Part shown: one piece after another, positions 7,963-15,035 of the stretch
Layout: each line of letters starts with the position of its first letter
Numbering within the stretch: the stretch's first letter is position 1
Source of the DNA: Planctomycetota bacterium
GTDB lineage: Bacteria; Planctomycetota; B15-G4
Assembly: GCA_020638905.1 (NCBI GenBank)
Contig: JACKHP010000044.1
Location: forward strand, 1 to 18,371
Length of the DNA stretch: 18,371 nucleotides
Direction: 5' to 3'
Translations under genes and position numbers: made by a program
The notes under the pieces: model-generated
Seen by the model: only the letters and a program-made list of their open reading frames with translations
Told to the model about the DNA's origin: nothing
The model's database searches: none

Positions 7963-9170
7963 CAGCGCCCTCCCTCGAGGGGCAGCTGGTCGACCGGGAT
8001 GCGACCCTCGGCGGGTCGCGGGTCGACGTAGGAGCGCAGGAGCCAGTGCTGCTGGATGGCGCGCACCAGGATCTCGACCTGGCGCAGGGTCTCCTGGCTC
8101 TCGGCCACGACTCCGGGCAGGCGCACGGCCTCGTCGGACAGGCTGACGGCCAGGGGCGCCAACTCGTCGCTCACCCAGCGCACGTTCTGCAGCAGGCGCT
8201 CGAGGTCGTCGACGACGCGGGCGGTGCGCTCGGGGTCCGCGGCCGGATCGCTGAGGGCGACCTCCAGGATGCCGCGCTGCTCGAGGCGCTCGGCGAGGTC
8301 CGCGCCGGCCGTGAGCAGGCGTCCCAGTTCGGCGGACAGCCCTGGATCGCCGAGGGCCCAGCCCACCGGCCCCTGCTCGTCGAGACGCGCGGTGCGCTCG
8401 GGCCCAAGCGCCAGCGGCAGGGCCCCCTCCGCCTGCAACCGCTGCAGGAGCTTGGCGGCGGCGTCGAGGATCGCCAGGACGTCCCGGGAGCCCTGCTCGT
8501 CCAGCAGCAGGTCGACGGCGCCCTTGTCCTCGAAGCGGCCGAGCAGCACGTCGAGCCGCCGCAGGAGCTCCCGGCCGCCACCGTAGTACTCCTCGCCCAG
8601 GAGGAAGGCCAGCGCGCCCTCCTCGCGCGCACCCTCGAGGATCTGCTTGGACTTCTCCTGCAGTTCGCTCAGCAAGGACAGCGCCTGCTCCTGCAGGTCG
8701 TCCTCGATCGTCACCTTCTGACCCCAGACCGCCGCGCGCACCTCGCCCGAGAAGAGCTCCGTGCCGCTTGCCCTGCCGCGCGTGATCTCGAGGAAGCCCG
8801 GTTCCAGGACGCCCTTCGGCATGACCTTGACCTCCGAGTCCCGGCGCACGAACTTCAGCATGTCGCCGTCGCGCAGCACGAGGCTGGCCATGGCGTTCAG
8901 GCGCCCCTCGCCGGTCTCGAGGTCCTGGTCCTCCACCAGCTCGATCCGCTCCACGCGACCGATGACGGTCCCGAGCATCTTCACCTCGGCCCCCTCGCTC
9001 AGGCCGACGGCGCCCTCCTCGCCGAGCCCCACCTCGAGCCGGTAGACGGGCACGAACCAGCGTTGCGCCCCGGCGGCTCCCAGCAGGGCCAGCACCAGGA
9101 CGGAGAAGGTCACGAGCAGGAGCACACCGGTCTTCTTGTGCACGTCCTGGAAGTCGAAGCGGCTCTTCAT
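7962..9170 (-). CDS. MlaD/MCE-domain lipid transport protein
   Basis: 402 residues. An N-terminal membrane anchor (about residues 14-36, TGVLLLVTFSVLVLALLGAAG) is followed by one MCE domain (about 38-135). Typical MCE features are GLSEGAEVKMLGTVIGRVERIEL and the closing VKVMPKGVLEPGFLEITRG. The remaining 260 or so residues are a long predicted helical, Leu/Glu/Arg-rich tail. Family members form hexameric rings that conduct phospholipids or other hydrophobic molecules across the periplasm, with the tail forming a tube or needle in the longer members. The ATG overlaps the ATPase-like gene's stop (ATGA) and the stop overlaps the next gene's start (TGATG), both showing tight coupling. A single MCE domain plus a long tail fits the MlaD/Mce type better than the multi-domain PqiB or YebT type. 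The exact substrate cannot be read from sequence. Confidence 0.9.
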   Translation of the reverse strand: MKSRFDFQDVHKKTGVLLLVTFSVLVLALLGAAGAQRWFVPVYRLEVGLGEEGAVGLSEGAEVKMLGTVIGRVERIELVEDQDLETGEGRLNAMASLVLRDGDMLKFVRRDSEVKVMPKGVLEPGFLEITRGRASGTELFSGEVRAAVWGQKVTIEDDLQEQALSLLSELQEKSKQILEGAREEGALAFLLGEEYYGGGRELLRRLDVLLGRFEDKGAVDLLLDEQGSRDVLAILDAAAKLLQRLQAEGALPLALGPERTARLDEQGPVGWALGDPGLSAELGRLLTAGADLAERLEQRGILEVALSDPAADPERTARVVDDLERLLQNVRWVSDELAPLAVSLSDEAVRLPGVVAESQETLRQVEILVRAIQQHWLLRSYVDPRPAEGRIPVDQLPLEGGR

Positions 9171-9886
9171 CGGCGGTCTCGGGCGTGGACGTCGGGCTGC
9201 TCGGCGGGCACGACGCGGTCGTCACGCAGCGCGAGGCGCAGGGTCGGCTCCCAGGCAGGATCCTGCCACACGGCGCTCGAATCGGTGGTCCACAGCACGG
9301 CCGCGCCCCCCTCGCGGGCGCGGCGCAGACCCTCCGCCAGCCCCGCGGCGAGCAGGGCGTGGGCGCCGTCGCGCAGGGGGCGCTCGAGCAGCAGCAGGCG
9401 CGGTGCCCCCAGCAGGGCGCGCACGAGGGCCAGGGCGCGCAGGTCCACGCGACTCGCCAGGGGTCGGCGCACGGCGGGCAGCTCCTCGAGCTGGAAGCTG
9501 CGCGCCAGGGCGAGTGCCTCGGCCACGATCTCCTCCTCGCCGCGCCGGGTGTGGTGGCAGGCGGGCAGGATCACGTTCTCGTCGAGGTCGAGGTTCGAGA
9601 CCCACTCGGCGCCCTCGTACACACGACCGATGCGGGCGCGCGCCGCGATCGTCTCGCTCGGGCGACGCTCGTGCCACGGACGGCCCTCGAACAGGACGCG
9701 CCCCGCGCGGGGCCGCACGAGCCCTTGGGCGGCGTCGGCCAGCGGCAGGCGCGAGGAGCGTGACGGCACGCGCAGCAGTGCCAGCTCGCCCGCGGCGAGG
9801 GCCAGGTCCACATCCACGAGCTCGCAGTCGTGGTCCGCCTCCCCGGCGAAGGCGGCGCGCTCGAAGGCCAGGACGGGGTCGCTCAC
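9167..9886 (-). CDS. Degenerate ABC ATPase-like subunit (MlaF-like pseudo-ATPase)
   Basis: 239 residues starting at a GTG that overlaps the permease stop codon (GTGA) and ending in an ATGA overlap with the MlaD-like gene. Position and spacing of conserved segments identify it as the MlaF equivalent: LAAGELALL leads to Walker A, GRVLFEG follows it, then ARIGRVYEGAEWVSNLDLDENVILPACHHT and LRALALVRALLGAPRLLLLERP. Yet the catalytic motifs are gone. Walker A (usually GPSGSGKSTL) reads VPSRSSRLPL at about 40-49. The Q-loop Gln is Glu91. The signature LSGGQ is LASRV at about 143-147. Walker B LLLLDEP is LLLLERP, so the catalytic Glu is Arg169. The switch His is Thr201 in LWTTD. No frame disruption is seen. 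It probably neither binds nor hydrolyses ATP in the usual way. It may be structural, or pair with an active ATPase encoded elsewhere. Confidence 0.82.
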   Translation of the reverse strand: MSDPVLAFERAAFAGEADHDCELVDVDLALAAGELALLRVPSRSSRLPLADAAQGLVRPRAGRVLFEGRPWHERRPSETIAARARIGRVYEGAEWVSNLDLDENVILPACHHTRRGEEEIVAEALALARSFQLEELPAVRRPLASRVDLRALALVRALLGAPRLLLLERPLRDGAHALLAAGLAEGLRRAREGGAAVLWTTDSSAVWQDPAWEPTLRLALRDDRVVPAEQPDVHARDRR

Positions 9887-10755
9887 AGCCAGCCCAGGAG
9901 GGAGAGGAGCGCGCTCGACAGCAGCAGCGCGGAGATGGAGCGCGCCAGCCCGCGGGTCGCGGCCTGGGGCACCTCGGTGGGGGCGCGACCGACGCCCAGC
10001 CCCTCGAGGCAGCAGATGGTGCCCGTGAGCAGCGCGGGCACGACCATCAGCGCGAAGGAGACCAGCACCGCGCGCGGGCTGAGGGCCGCGAAGACGCGCT
10101 CTGCGAAGTCGAGCGAGATCACCTCGCCCGGACGCGACGCCACGAGCACCAGGTAGCCGGTCAGGAAGGCGGTGGCCGTGAGCAGCACGGTCAGGCAGAC
10201 CACCGAGGTCACGAGCCCGACCACGCGCGGGAGGACGAGGTAGCGCAGGGGATCGATGCCCTGACCCTCGAGCAGGTGCACCTCGCCCTGCACCTTCATC
10301 GTGGCCAGCTCGGTCACCACGGCGCTGCCGGAGCGCACGAGGACGACGACGTTGACGAGGATCGGCATCAGGGCCTGCACGAGCAGGCCCACGAGCACCG
10401 ACCCCACGAGCGCCTCCTGGCCGATGCCGCGCATCCAGAGCGTGACCTGGAACACGATCGCCCCGCCCAGCAGCGCCGCCACCAGGAACCCCACGCGCAG
10501 GGCTCCGACGCCGGTGAAGTAGACCTGGCGCAGCAGCACGTTGCGGGTGGTGCGCGGCCAGGTGCTCGGGAGCGGCAGGATGCGCACCACGGCGTAGGCC
10601 ACGGCCACCACGTAGGCCAGGCCCTCGAGACCGCCCCAGAAGCCGGCGCCGACCCGCTCGGCCAGTCCTGGACGGGCCGCGGGACCCGGGCCCGCCCGGG
10701 TGCCCGGCCCGGTGGCTGGACGCGGACTCTGCCTGGGTGCGCCGGTGGACTCCAT
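9883..10755 (-). CDS. MlaE-family ABC transporter permease
   Basis: 290-residue inner-membrane permease of the MlaE/YrbE family (DUF140), the membrane subunit of MCE lipid transporters. Characteristic segments are visible: RGIGQEALVGSVLVGLLVQALMPILVNVVVLVRSGSAVVTELATMKVQGEVHLLEGQGIDPLRYLVLPRVVG. This includes the conserved RSGSA..ELATMKV region and the cytoplasmic EVHLLEGQGIDPLRYL coupling segment that normally contacts the ATPase. About five to six hydrophobic segments follow an N-terminal Pro/Gly/Arg-rich stretch of some 35 residues that is low complexity. I chose ATG at 10755, with AGGA about nine bases upstream; an earlier in-frame start at 10794 lies beyond the likely promoter. It is the first gene of the operon and shares a GTGA overlap with the ATPase-like gene. 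The coupling segment looks intact although that partner's catalytic motifs are not. Confidence 0.92.
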   Translation of the reverse strand: MESTGAPRQSPRPATGPGTRAGPGPAARPGLAERVGAGFWGGLEGLAYVVAVAYAVVRILPLPSTWPRTTRNVLLRQVYFTGVGALRVGFLVAALLGGAIVFQVTLWMRGIGQEALVGSVLVGLLVQALMPILVNVVVLVRSGSAVVTELATMKVQGEVHLLEGQGIDPLRYLVLPRVVGLVTSVVCLTVLLTATAFLTGYLVLVASRPGEVISLDFAERVFAALSPRAVLVSFALMVVPALLTGTICCLEGLGVGRAPTEVPQAATRGLARSISALLLSSALLSLLGWL

Positions 10756-10763
10756 CAGCCGGG

Positions 10764-10793
10764 ATCCTAGCGGTGCGGCTTCCCGATCGTCCA
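10764..10793 (-). promoter_or_regulatory. Candidate promoter of the MCE operon
   Basis: On the minus strand TGGACG (10793-10788) and TAGGAT (10769-10764) are separated by 18 bases, resembling -35 and -10 boxes. Transcription would start close to the ATG at 10755. The 8-mer CTAGGATC also precedes the lipoprotein gene at 14321. The AGGA could equally be read as the ribosome binding site. Confidence 0.3.
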
Positions 10794-10803
10794 CCTCTCC
10801 CCG

Positions 10804-10935
10804 GGCCGACGCGCCGACGAAGCGCGCGCGCTGCTCGAGCCGCTGGTGGCGACGCTCGAAGCGCGCGGACGCCCCGACGCGCCCGCGCTCGTGTTCGCAC
10901 GCCAGTCACTCGACATCCTCGCCGAGCAGGCTTCG
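10804..10935 (+). pseudogene. TPR protein remnant (C-terminal scrap)
   Basis: In this frame the plus strand reads GRRADEARALLEPLVATL, then EARGRPDAPALVFARQSLDILAEQ. This is the amphipathic helical pattern of the last repeat of a TPR protein, similar in style to the end of the gene at 1-1890. The frame is closed by TAG at 10768-10770 upstream and dissolves into Arg/Pro-rich noise after about 10935. No start codon or full repeat array is present. I read it as debris of a TPR gene; the short length makes chance resemblance possible. Confidence 0.4.
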
Positions 10936-11029
10936 GGCAGCGCTCCCCGACCGCAGCCGCACCGGCAGCGCGCTCGACCCGAGGCCCGTCACCAGGACGC
11001 GCGGAATCCGCGTGCGACGTCGACGCCGC

Positions 11030-11701
11030 TCACGGCACGCCGGCGTTCCGCAGGACGATCACGTCGCCGCCCGTCACCGGCGCGGCCAGGTCGGGACGTC
11101 CGTCGCCGTCGAGGTCGACGACCGTCGGCGGACCGAACGGCGACGCCACGGTCGCGGTGAACAGCAGCGGCTGCGTCGGGGCGAACGTCCCGTCGCCGAG
11201 ACCGAGCGCCACCATGGCGTGGCCTCCGAACGCGTTCGTGCCGAGCAGGTCGGGCGCGCCGTTCCCGTCGAGGTCGGCGCTCTCGACGCGCGTCACGCGC
11301 GTGAAACCGGCGAGGCTCGCGGCGGGAGCGAAGGTTCCGCCGCCCTCGCTCAGCACGACGAATGCTCCGCCGCTCGTGAGCAGCGACGTGAAGACGAGGT
11401 CGTCGCCAGGCTGTCCGTCGACATCGAGCGCGGACACCGCGTCGGCGGGTCCGGGGAGAGCCACCTCGTGCGCCGCGCCGAAGCTGCCGTCGCCGAGGCC
11501 GGGGTACCAACGGAAGGCCTGCGCATCGAACGCGCTGCCGACGATGTCGGCCGCCAGTGTCTTGCGGTGCAGGACGTACAGGATCCCGAGTCCGCCGAAT
11601 GCGTCCTCGACGAGGATCTCGTCGAAGCCGTCGCCGTCGATGTCGTATCCGCCATGCGGGAGCGCGGAGGGGAGCCAGCGGCCGTCAGCCGTCGCCCGGA
11701 G
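11030..11701 (-). pseudogene. FG-GAP/VCBS repeat protein, 5'-truncated remnant
   Basis: The minus-strand frame encodes VCBS/FG-GAP repeats with Asp-rich calcium-binding-like loops: HGGYDIDGDGFDEILVEDAFGG, FRWYPGLGDGSFGAAHEVALPGPADAVSALDVDGQPGDDLVFTSLL, ESADLDGNGAPDLLGTNAFGG and VVDLDGDGRPDLAAPVTGGDVIVLRNAGVP, then a stop. Similarity starts abruptly near 11700. Upstream the frame becomes an Arg-rich run closed by TGA at 11813-11815, and no ATG, GTG or TTG lies between there and the GTG at 11464, which is inside a repeat. There is no signal peptide. The gene is therefore a decapitated copy with roughly four repeats; a call of 11030-11464 would be only its tail. The homologous gene at 5246-6781 belongs to a different FG-GAP subtype. 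Confidence 0.7.
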
Positions 11702-11852
11702 CGAGCGGCGCGGGCGCGGGCTCGGCCGACGTCTTCTTCGCCTGCTCGGCCTTCTACGCGGCCCGGCGCTCCTGGCCGCGCTCGTCGAGCACGAGTTCCC
11801 GGAGCGTGACCGTCAGGACCGAGCGCTGCTCGAGATGCGATGAGAAGGCCGG
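11685..11852 (-). pseudogene. C-terminal scrap of an unidentified gene with an in-frame stop
   Basis: The minus-strand frame reads HLEQRSVLTVTLRELVLDERGQERRAA, then TAG at 11754-11756, then KAEQAKKTSAEPAPAPLAPGDG and a natural-looking TGA. Codons are strongly G/C at the third position on both sides of the TAG, and a single GAG-to-TAG change would explain the break. An upstream TGA closes the frame at 11853. The family is not recognised. The Lys/Ala/Pro-rich tail resembles a disordered C-terminus. Confidence 0.3.
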
Positions 11853-12110
11853 TCACCCGAGTGCAAGCTGGTCTTTGAAGCGCACTCGCCGTGAGGCGGT
11901 GCAAGAGACACTTACGAAGGAAACCGGCCATGAGCCATGGTGCCGATTGCGATGTGCTTCCCGTGAGCGCCCTCGACCTCGGAGATCGTCAGATCGAGCT
12001 GGTCAGCGAGCGGCCGGGGAGGGAGTCGAGTCGTCGGCGCCCGACCGCGAACCTCGCAGCTCGGAGGTCGAGGGCCGTTCCGTCACCTACCGCCGGCTCA
12101 CCGGCGCCGG
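11853..12110. other. Unassigned stretch before the DUF255 gene
   Basis: No recognisable gene. A short frame begins at ATG 11930 with AGGAAA upstream (MSHGADCDVLPVSALDLGDRQIELVSE), but it loses coding character after about 30 residues and runs into an antisense-like frame of the next gene. It could be another decayed 5' end. GC content dips slightly around 11860-11960 compared with the surroundings. Confidence 0.3.
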
Positions 12111-12170
12111 ATGAACTCATCCCTCCCGTCCCCCTTCACCCGCGCGCGCCGATCTGCCGATGGGGACGAG

Positions 12171-13880
12171 ATGATCCCCTGGCAGGACTGGACCGACGAC
12201 CTGCTCGATCGCGCCTGGAACGAGCGGCGTCCCGTGCTGCTGTTCCTGGTGGCCGACTGGTGCCGCCACTGCGACGACATGGAGCAGCAGGTGCTCGGCG
12301 ACGAGCGCGTGCAGCGCGCCGTGCGCGAGGGCTGCATCCCGGTCAAGGTCGACCGGCGCCGCCATCCGCACCTCGACGCGCTCTACAACCAGGGCGGCTG
12401 GCCGAGCACGGTGATCCTCGACGGACACGGACGCGTGCTCGCGGCGTCGACGTACATCGACGCGCCGCACCTGGCGGCGCTCGTGTCCCAGGCCGGCGCC
12501 GTGTGCCGCGGCGAGGCGCGTCCCGACGAGATCGGCCCGCTGCGCGACGCCCGTCCCGTGGGACTCCTCGGCCACGACATCCTGCCGGCGGTGGAGCGGT
12601 CGCTGCTCGACGACTTCGACGAGCGCCACGGCGGCTTCGGCCGGGGACAGAAGTTCCCGCATCCCGAGGCGCTCGACTTCGCCATCCTGCGCCACGCCGA
12701 ACGGCGCAATCCGCGCCTGCTCGAGGTGCTCGAGAAGACGCTCTCGGCGATGGCCGCGGGACCGCTGCACGACGACGTCGACGGCGGCTTCTTCCGCTGC
12801 TGCGAGCGTCGCGACTGGAGCGCGCCGCAGACCGAGAAGACGCTCGAGACGAACGCCGACCTGCTGCGCAACTACCTCGAGGCGGGACAGGTGCTGCAGC
12901 GCCAGGATCTGCTGCGCGTCGGCGAGCGCACCGCGGCCGCCATGCTGCGCGACTTCCTGGACCCGGTGCAGCACCTGTTCCACAGCGGGCTCGCGCCGGA
13001 CGACGGCTACTACACGCTGCCCGCCGCGGGACGCCGCACGCGCCGCACGCCGGCGCGCTCGCAGCGCTTCCTGGCCGACGGCAACGCGCGCGCGGTGATC
13101 GCGCTGCTGAAGGCCGGCGCGACCCTCGGGCGTCCCGAGTGGACGGGGACCGCCGTCGACGTGGCCCGCACGCTGCTCGCGCGCCTGCTGCGTCCCGGGC
13201 GCGGCATGCACCACGCGTGGGACGGCCAGCAGCGCCAGCTCGCCGGCGGGCTGCGCGACCAGGTCGAGACGGCACGCATGCTGCTCGCGCTGCTGCAGTA
13301 CACCGACGACCGGCGCTTCCTCGAGCCGCTCGAGGACCTGCTCGACGTCCTCGCGGCGCGTCACGTCGACGAGCGCGGCGAGCTCGTCGACGCGTCCGAG
13401 CGGACGCGGGCCGGCGCGGCGCGTCCGCTCGAGCAGCGTCTCGCCCACGGTGCGGCCGCGGCCGAGGTGCTGCTGCGCGCGGCGCTCTACCTGGGACGTC
13501 CGGCGCTGGTCGAGCTGGCGCGCGCCGCGCTCGAATGCCACGTCGACGACTTCCGGCGCGCGGGCTACGCGATGGCCGCCTACGGACGCGCGGTGGCGCT
13601 GCTGCTCCATCCGCCGCTGCACGTGGTCGTGGTGGGGACGAGCGACGACCCGCGCACGCGCTCGTTGCTCGCGGCCTCGTCGGCCACGTACCTGCCGAGC
13701 CGCGTCGTCCAGCGCGTCGACCCGGACGAGGCCGAGACCCTCGCGCGCCTCGGCGTCCCGGCGCGCACGCGTCCCACGGCCTACCTCTTCCTGGCGCACG
13801 ACTGCGCGGGGCGGCACATCGAGCCGGTCACCCTGCGCGCCGGCCTGCAGGCCGCGAACCTGCGTCGCCTGCGCACCTGA
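12171..13880 (+). CDS. DUF255/YyaL-type protein with N-terminal thioredoxin fold and (alpha/alpha)-barrel-like region
   Basis: 569 residues. The N-terminal domain carries IPWQDWTDDLLDRAWNERRP, the redox-type motif WCRHC (Cys31, Cys34), VKVDRRRHPHLD (59-69) and GGWPSTVILDGHGRVL (75-90). This is the order seen in DUF255 proteins (YyaL, human SPATA20), where the motif is usually CHWCHVM. A helical region follows, containing FDERHGGFGRGQKFPHPEALDFAI and GGFFRCCERRDWSAPQTEKTLETNADLLRNYLEA, which matches the family's six-hairpin glycosidase-like domain. The biochemical role is not established for the family. At 569 residues it is shorter than the common 650-750. I chose the ATG at 12171 because it has GGGGA upstream and starts at the conserved domain; ATG at 12111 would add 20 unconserved residues. 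No signal peptide is seen, so it is probably cytoplasmic. Confidence 0.88.
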   Translation: MIPWQDWTDDLLDRAWNERRPVLLFLVADWCRHCDDMEQQVLGDERVQRAVREGCIPVKVDRRRHPHLDALYNQGGWPSTVILDGHGRVLAASTYIDAPHLAALVSQAGAVCRGEARPDEIGPLRDARPVGLLGHDILPAVERSLLDDFDERHGGFGRGQKFPHPEALDFAILRHAERRNPRLLEVLEKTLSAMAAGPLHDDVDGGFFRCCERRDWSAPQTEKTLETNADLLRNYLEAGQVLQRQDLLRVGERTAAAMLRDFLDPVQHLFHSGLAPDDGYYTLPAAGRRTRRTPARSQRFLADGNARAVIALLKAGATLGRPEWTGTAVDVARTLLARLLRPGRGMHHAWDGQQRQLAGGLRDQVETARMLLALLQYTDDRRFLEPLEDLLDVLAARHVDERGELVDASERTRAGAARPLEQRLAHGAAAAEVLLRAALYLGRPALVELARAALECHVDDFRRAGYAMAAYGRAVALLLHPPLHVVVVGTSDDPRTRSLLAASSATYLPSRVVQRVDPDEAETLARLGVPARTRPTAYLFLAHDCAGRHIEPVTLRAGLQAANLRRLRT

Positions 13881-13884
13881 GCTC

Positions 13885-13906
13885 GGACGTCGCGGCGGCG
13901 ACGTCC
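13885..13906. terminator. Bidirectional terminator candidate between convergent genes
   Basis: GGACGTCGC, loop GGCG, GCGACGTCC is a perfect 9-bp stem lying in the 33-base gap between the DUF255 stop (13880) and the lipoprotein stop (13914). It lacks a T tract on either side but is well placed to end both transcripts. Confidence 0.55.
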
Positions 13907-13913
13907 CGCCGCG

Positions 13914-14321
13914 TCACTTCACGACGGTCAACGTCGGCTTGCCGCTGCCGCCCAGCAGCGTGGCGATGTGGGCGTTGCGCGAACCGAAGCCCAGGTCGAC
14001 GGTGTGACCCTCGGCATCGAAGCGGTAGCCCACGCCCGCCGGCGAGACGAAACCGACGTCGGCCAGGCGTGCGTCCTGGACCAGGGCCGTGCCCTCGCGG
14101 TAGACGCGCTGATCGATCACGCCCGTCGGCACGCGCAGGAACTCGACCAGGTAGCCGGACGGCTCGCCGGTGCCTCCGAAGCGCACCTCGCTCGTGCGCG
14201 TGAAGTCGAGGCCCTCGGCCACCACGGGCGCCGGGGGAGCCTCGTCGGCGCGCTGCGGATCGGCCGCGCAGGCGGCCAGGGCGACGAGCAGGACGAGCGG
14301 CAGCGCGGCGAGTCGGGACAA
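13914..14321 (-). CDS. Small lipoprotein of unknown function
   Basis: 135 residues. The signal peptide MSRLAALPLVLLVALAACAADP has lipobox LAAC with the lipidation cysteine at residue 18. A short Pro/Ala linker follows, then a compact beta-rich domain (FTRTSEVRFGGTGEPSGYLVEF, VGYRFDAEGHTVDLGFGS) ending GGSGKPTLTVVK. No family is recognised. The start is TTG at 14321: GGAGG lies six bases upstream, and no in-frame ATG precedes the signal peptide. It lies 77 bases downstream of the pseudopilin gene on the same strand. It could be cotranscribed, though a -10-like TAGGAT directly upstream suggests its own promoter. Confidence 0.82.
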   Translation of the reverse strand: MSRLAALPLVLLVALAACAADPQRADEAPPAPVVAEGLDFTRTSEVRFGGTGEPSGYLVEFLRVPTGVIDQRVYREGTALVQDARLADVGFVSPAGVGYRFDAEGHTVDLGFGSRNAHIATLLGGSGKPTLTVVK

Positions 14322-14327
14322 GGTCGG

Positions 14328-14332
14328 CCTCC
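14328..14332 (-). promoter_or_regulatory. Shine-Dalgarno site deciding a TTG start
   Basis: GGAGG on the minus strand lies six bases before the TTG at 14321. This is the strongest ribosome binding site in the neighbourhood and supports TTG initiation. Confidence 0.7.
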
Positions 14333-14340
14333 GATCCTAG
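14333..14340 (-). promoter_or_regulatory. CTAGGATC element, possible -10 region
   Basis: The minus strand reads CTAGGATC just before the GGAGG of the lipoprotein gene, identical to the 8-mer upstream of the MCE operon. TAGGAT could be a -10 box; no clear -35 is visible. A second -10-like CATACT lies about 15 bases further upstream. Confidence 0.28.
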
Positions 14341-14398
14341 GGCGGGGCCGGCGAGTATGCCCGATGCGCGCGTCGCGTCGGAAGGGGGCGTCCGGCCG

Positions 14399-14947
14399 TC
14401 AGCGGATCGGCAGCACGACGTCGTCGCCGGCGGCGAAGGACGCGTGGGCCGAGGTCTCGCAGATGCCGTTCGGTCCGGCCGAGAGCACCATCGCCGACTC
14501 GCGCGCGTCGATCAGGCCGTCGACGTTCACGAGGTAGGCGCGGCCCCACGGGTCGGGCTGCAACTCCTCCAGGTACGGTCCCTGCCAGCCGGGGCCGCCC
14601 ATCGCGTCGGACAGGAGCACGTCGCTCAGCGGGCGTGCTTCGCCGCCGGCGGCGAAGGGATTGGCCTGGGGCAACTCGCCCGGTCCGTAGAGCCACGAGA
14701 CGTTCGTGCGTCCGCGGATGCCGGTGGGCAGGAAGAGCGTGTCGTCGGTGTACGCGTGCAGACCGTTCACGATGTGCAGCATGTCGGCCTGGGCCTGCTC
14801 GACCCGCGATCCGGCGATCTCGCCGCCGACGATCGGCATCACGACGCCCGCCAGGCTGACCAGGATGGACAGCCCCACGAGGGCTTCGAGGATGCCCTTG
14901 CGGTTCGCGAGGGGCACGTCGGGCGTGTCGGTGGCGGTCTGCGGCAT
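14399..14947 (-). CDS. Type II secretion/type IV pilin-like pseudopilin (GspG-like)
   Basis: 182 residues, ATG at 14947 with GGAGAG six bases upstream. An 18-residue hydrophilic leader ending NRKG is followed by the hydrophobic helix ILEALVGLSILVSLAGVVMPIV. Then comes a pilin-like QAQADMLHIVNGLHAYTDDTLFLPTG segment and a GspG-like C-terminus, GPYLEELQPDPWGRAYLV (about 123-140) and VLSAGPNGICE (154-164), the region that binds calcium in major pseudopilins. In canonical prepilins the processed helix has Glu at +5 (G|FTLIE); here Glu is at +3 if cleavage follows Gly18. Processing by a prepilin peptidase is therefore plausible but atypical. No secretion ATPase, platform or secretin genes are nearby, so it is an orphan in this window. 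It is divergent from the flippase gene across a 241-base gap. Confidence 0.82.
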   Translation of the reverse strand: MPQTATDTPDVPLANRKGILEALVGLSILVSLAGVVMPIVGGEIAGSRVEQAQADMLHIVNGLHAYTDDTLFLPTGIRGRTNVSWLYGPGELPQANPFAAGGEARPLSDVLLSDAMGGPGWQGPYLEELQPDPWGRAYLVNVDGLIDARESAMVLSAGPNGICETSAHASFAAGDDVVLPIR

Positions 14948-15035
14948 GTCGCTCTCTCCAGAAGGACCGTCCCCTCTTCGGGCCCGGCCGGACCCGTTCT
15001 TGAGCGCGACTTGAGCCTGCGGGCGGATTTCCCAC

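Noticed and set aside
5554..8031. An 825-residue open frame on the plus strand spanning the FG-GAP gene and the MCE operon end
   Set aside because: The product is Arg/Gly-rich low-complexity sequence, antisense or out of frame to recognisable families.
8046..10028. A 660-residue open frame antisense to the MCE operon
   Set aside because: It is composed of Gln/Leu/His-rich shadow sequence; the minus-strand genes are clearly real.
7042..10755. Interpretation as an LPS (Lpt) or Lol exporter
   Set aside because: The permease has the MlaE RSGSA/ELATMKV signature and the third gene has an MCE domain, which Lpt and Lol systems lack.
11930..12060. Short frame MSHGADCDVLPVSALDLGDRQ as a small gene
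   Set aside because: It has a plausible ribosome binding site, but coding character fades after about 30 residues and there is no sensible stop before it enters the next gene out of frame.
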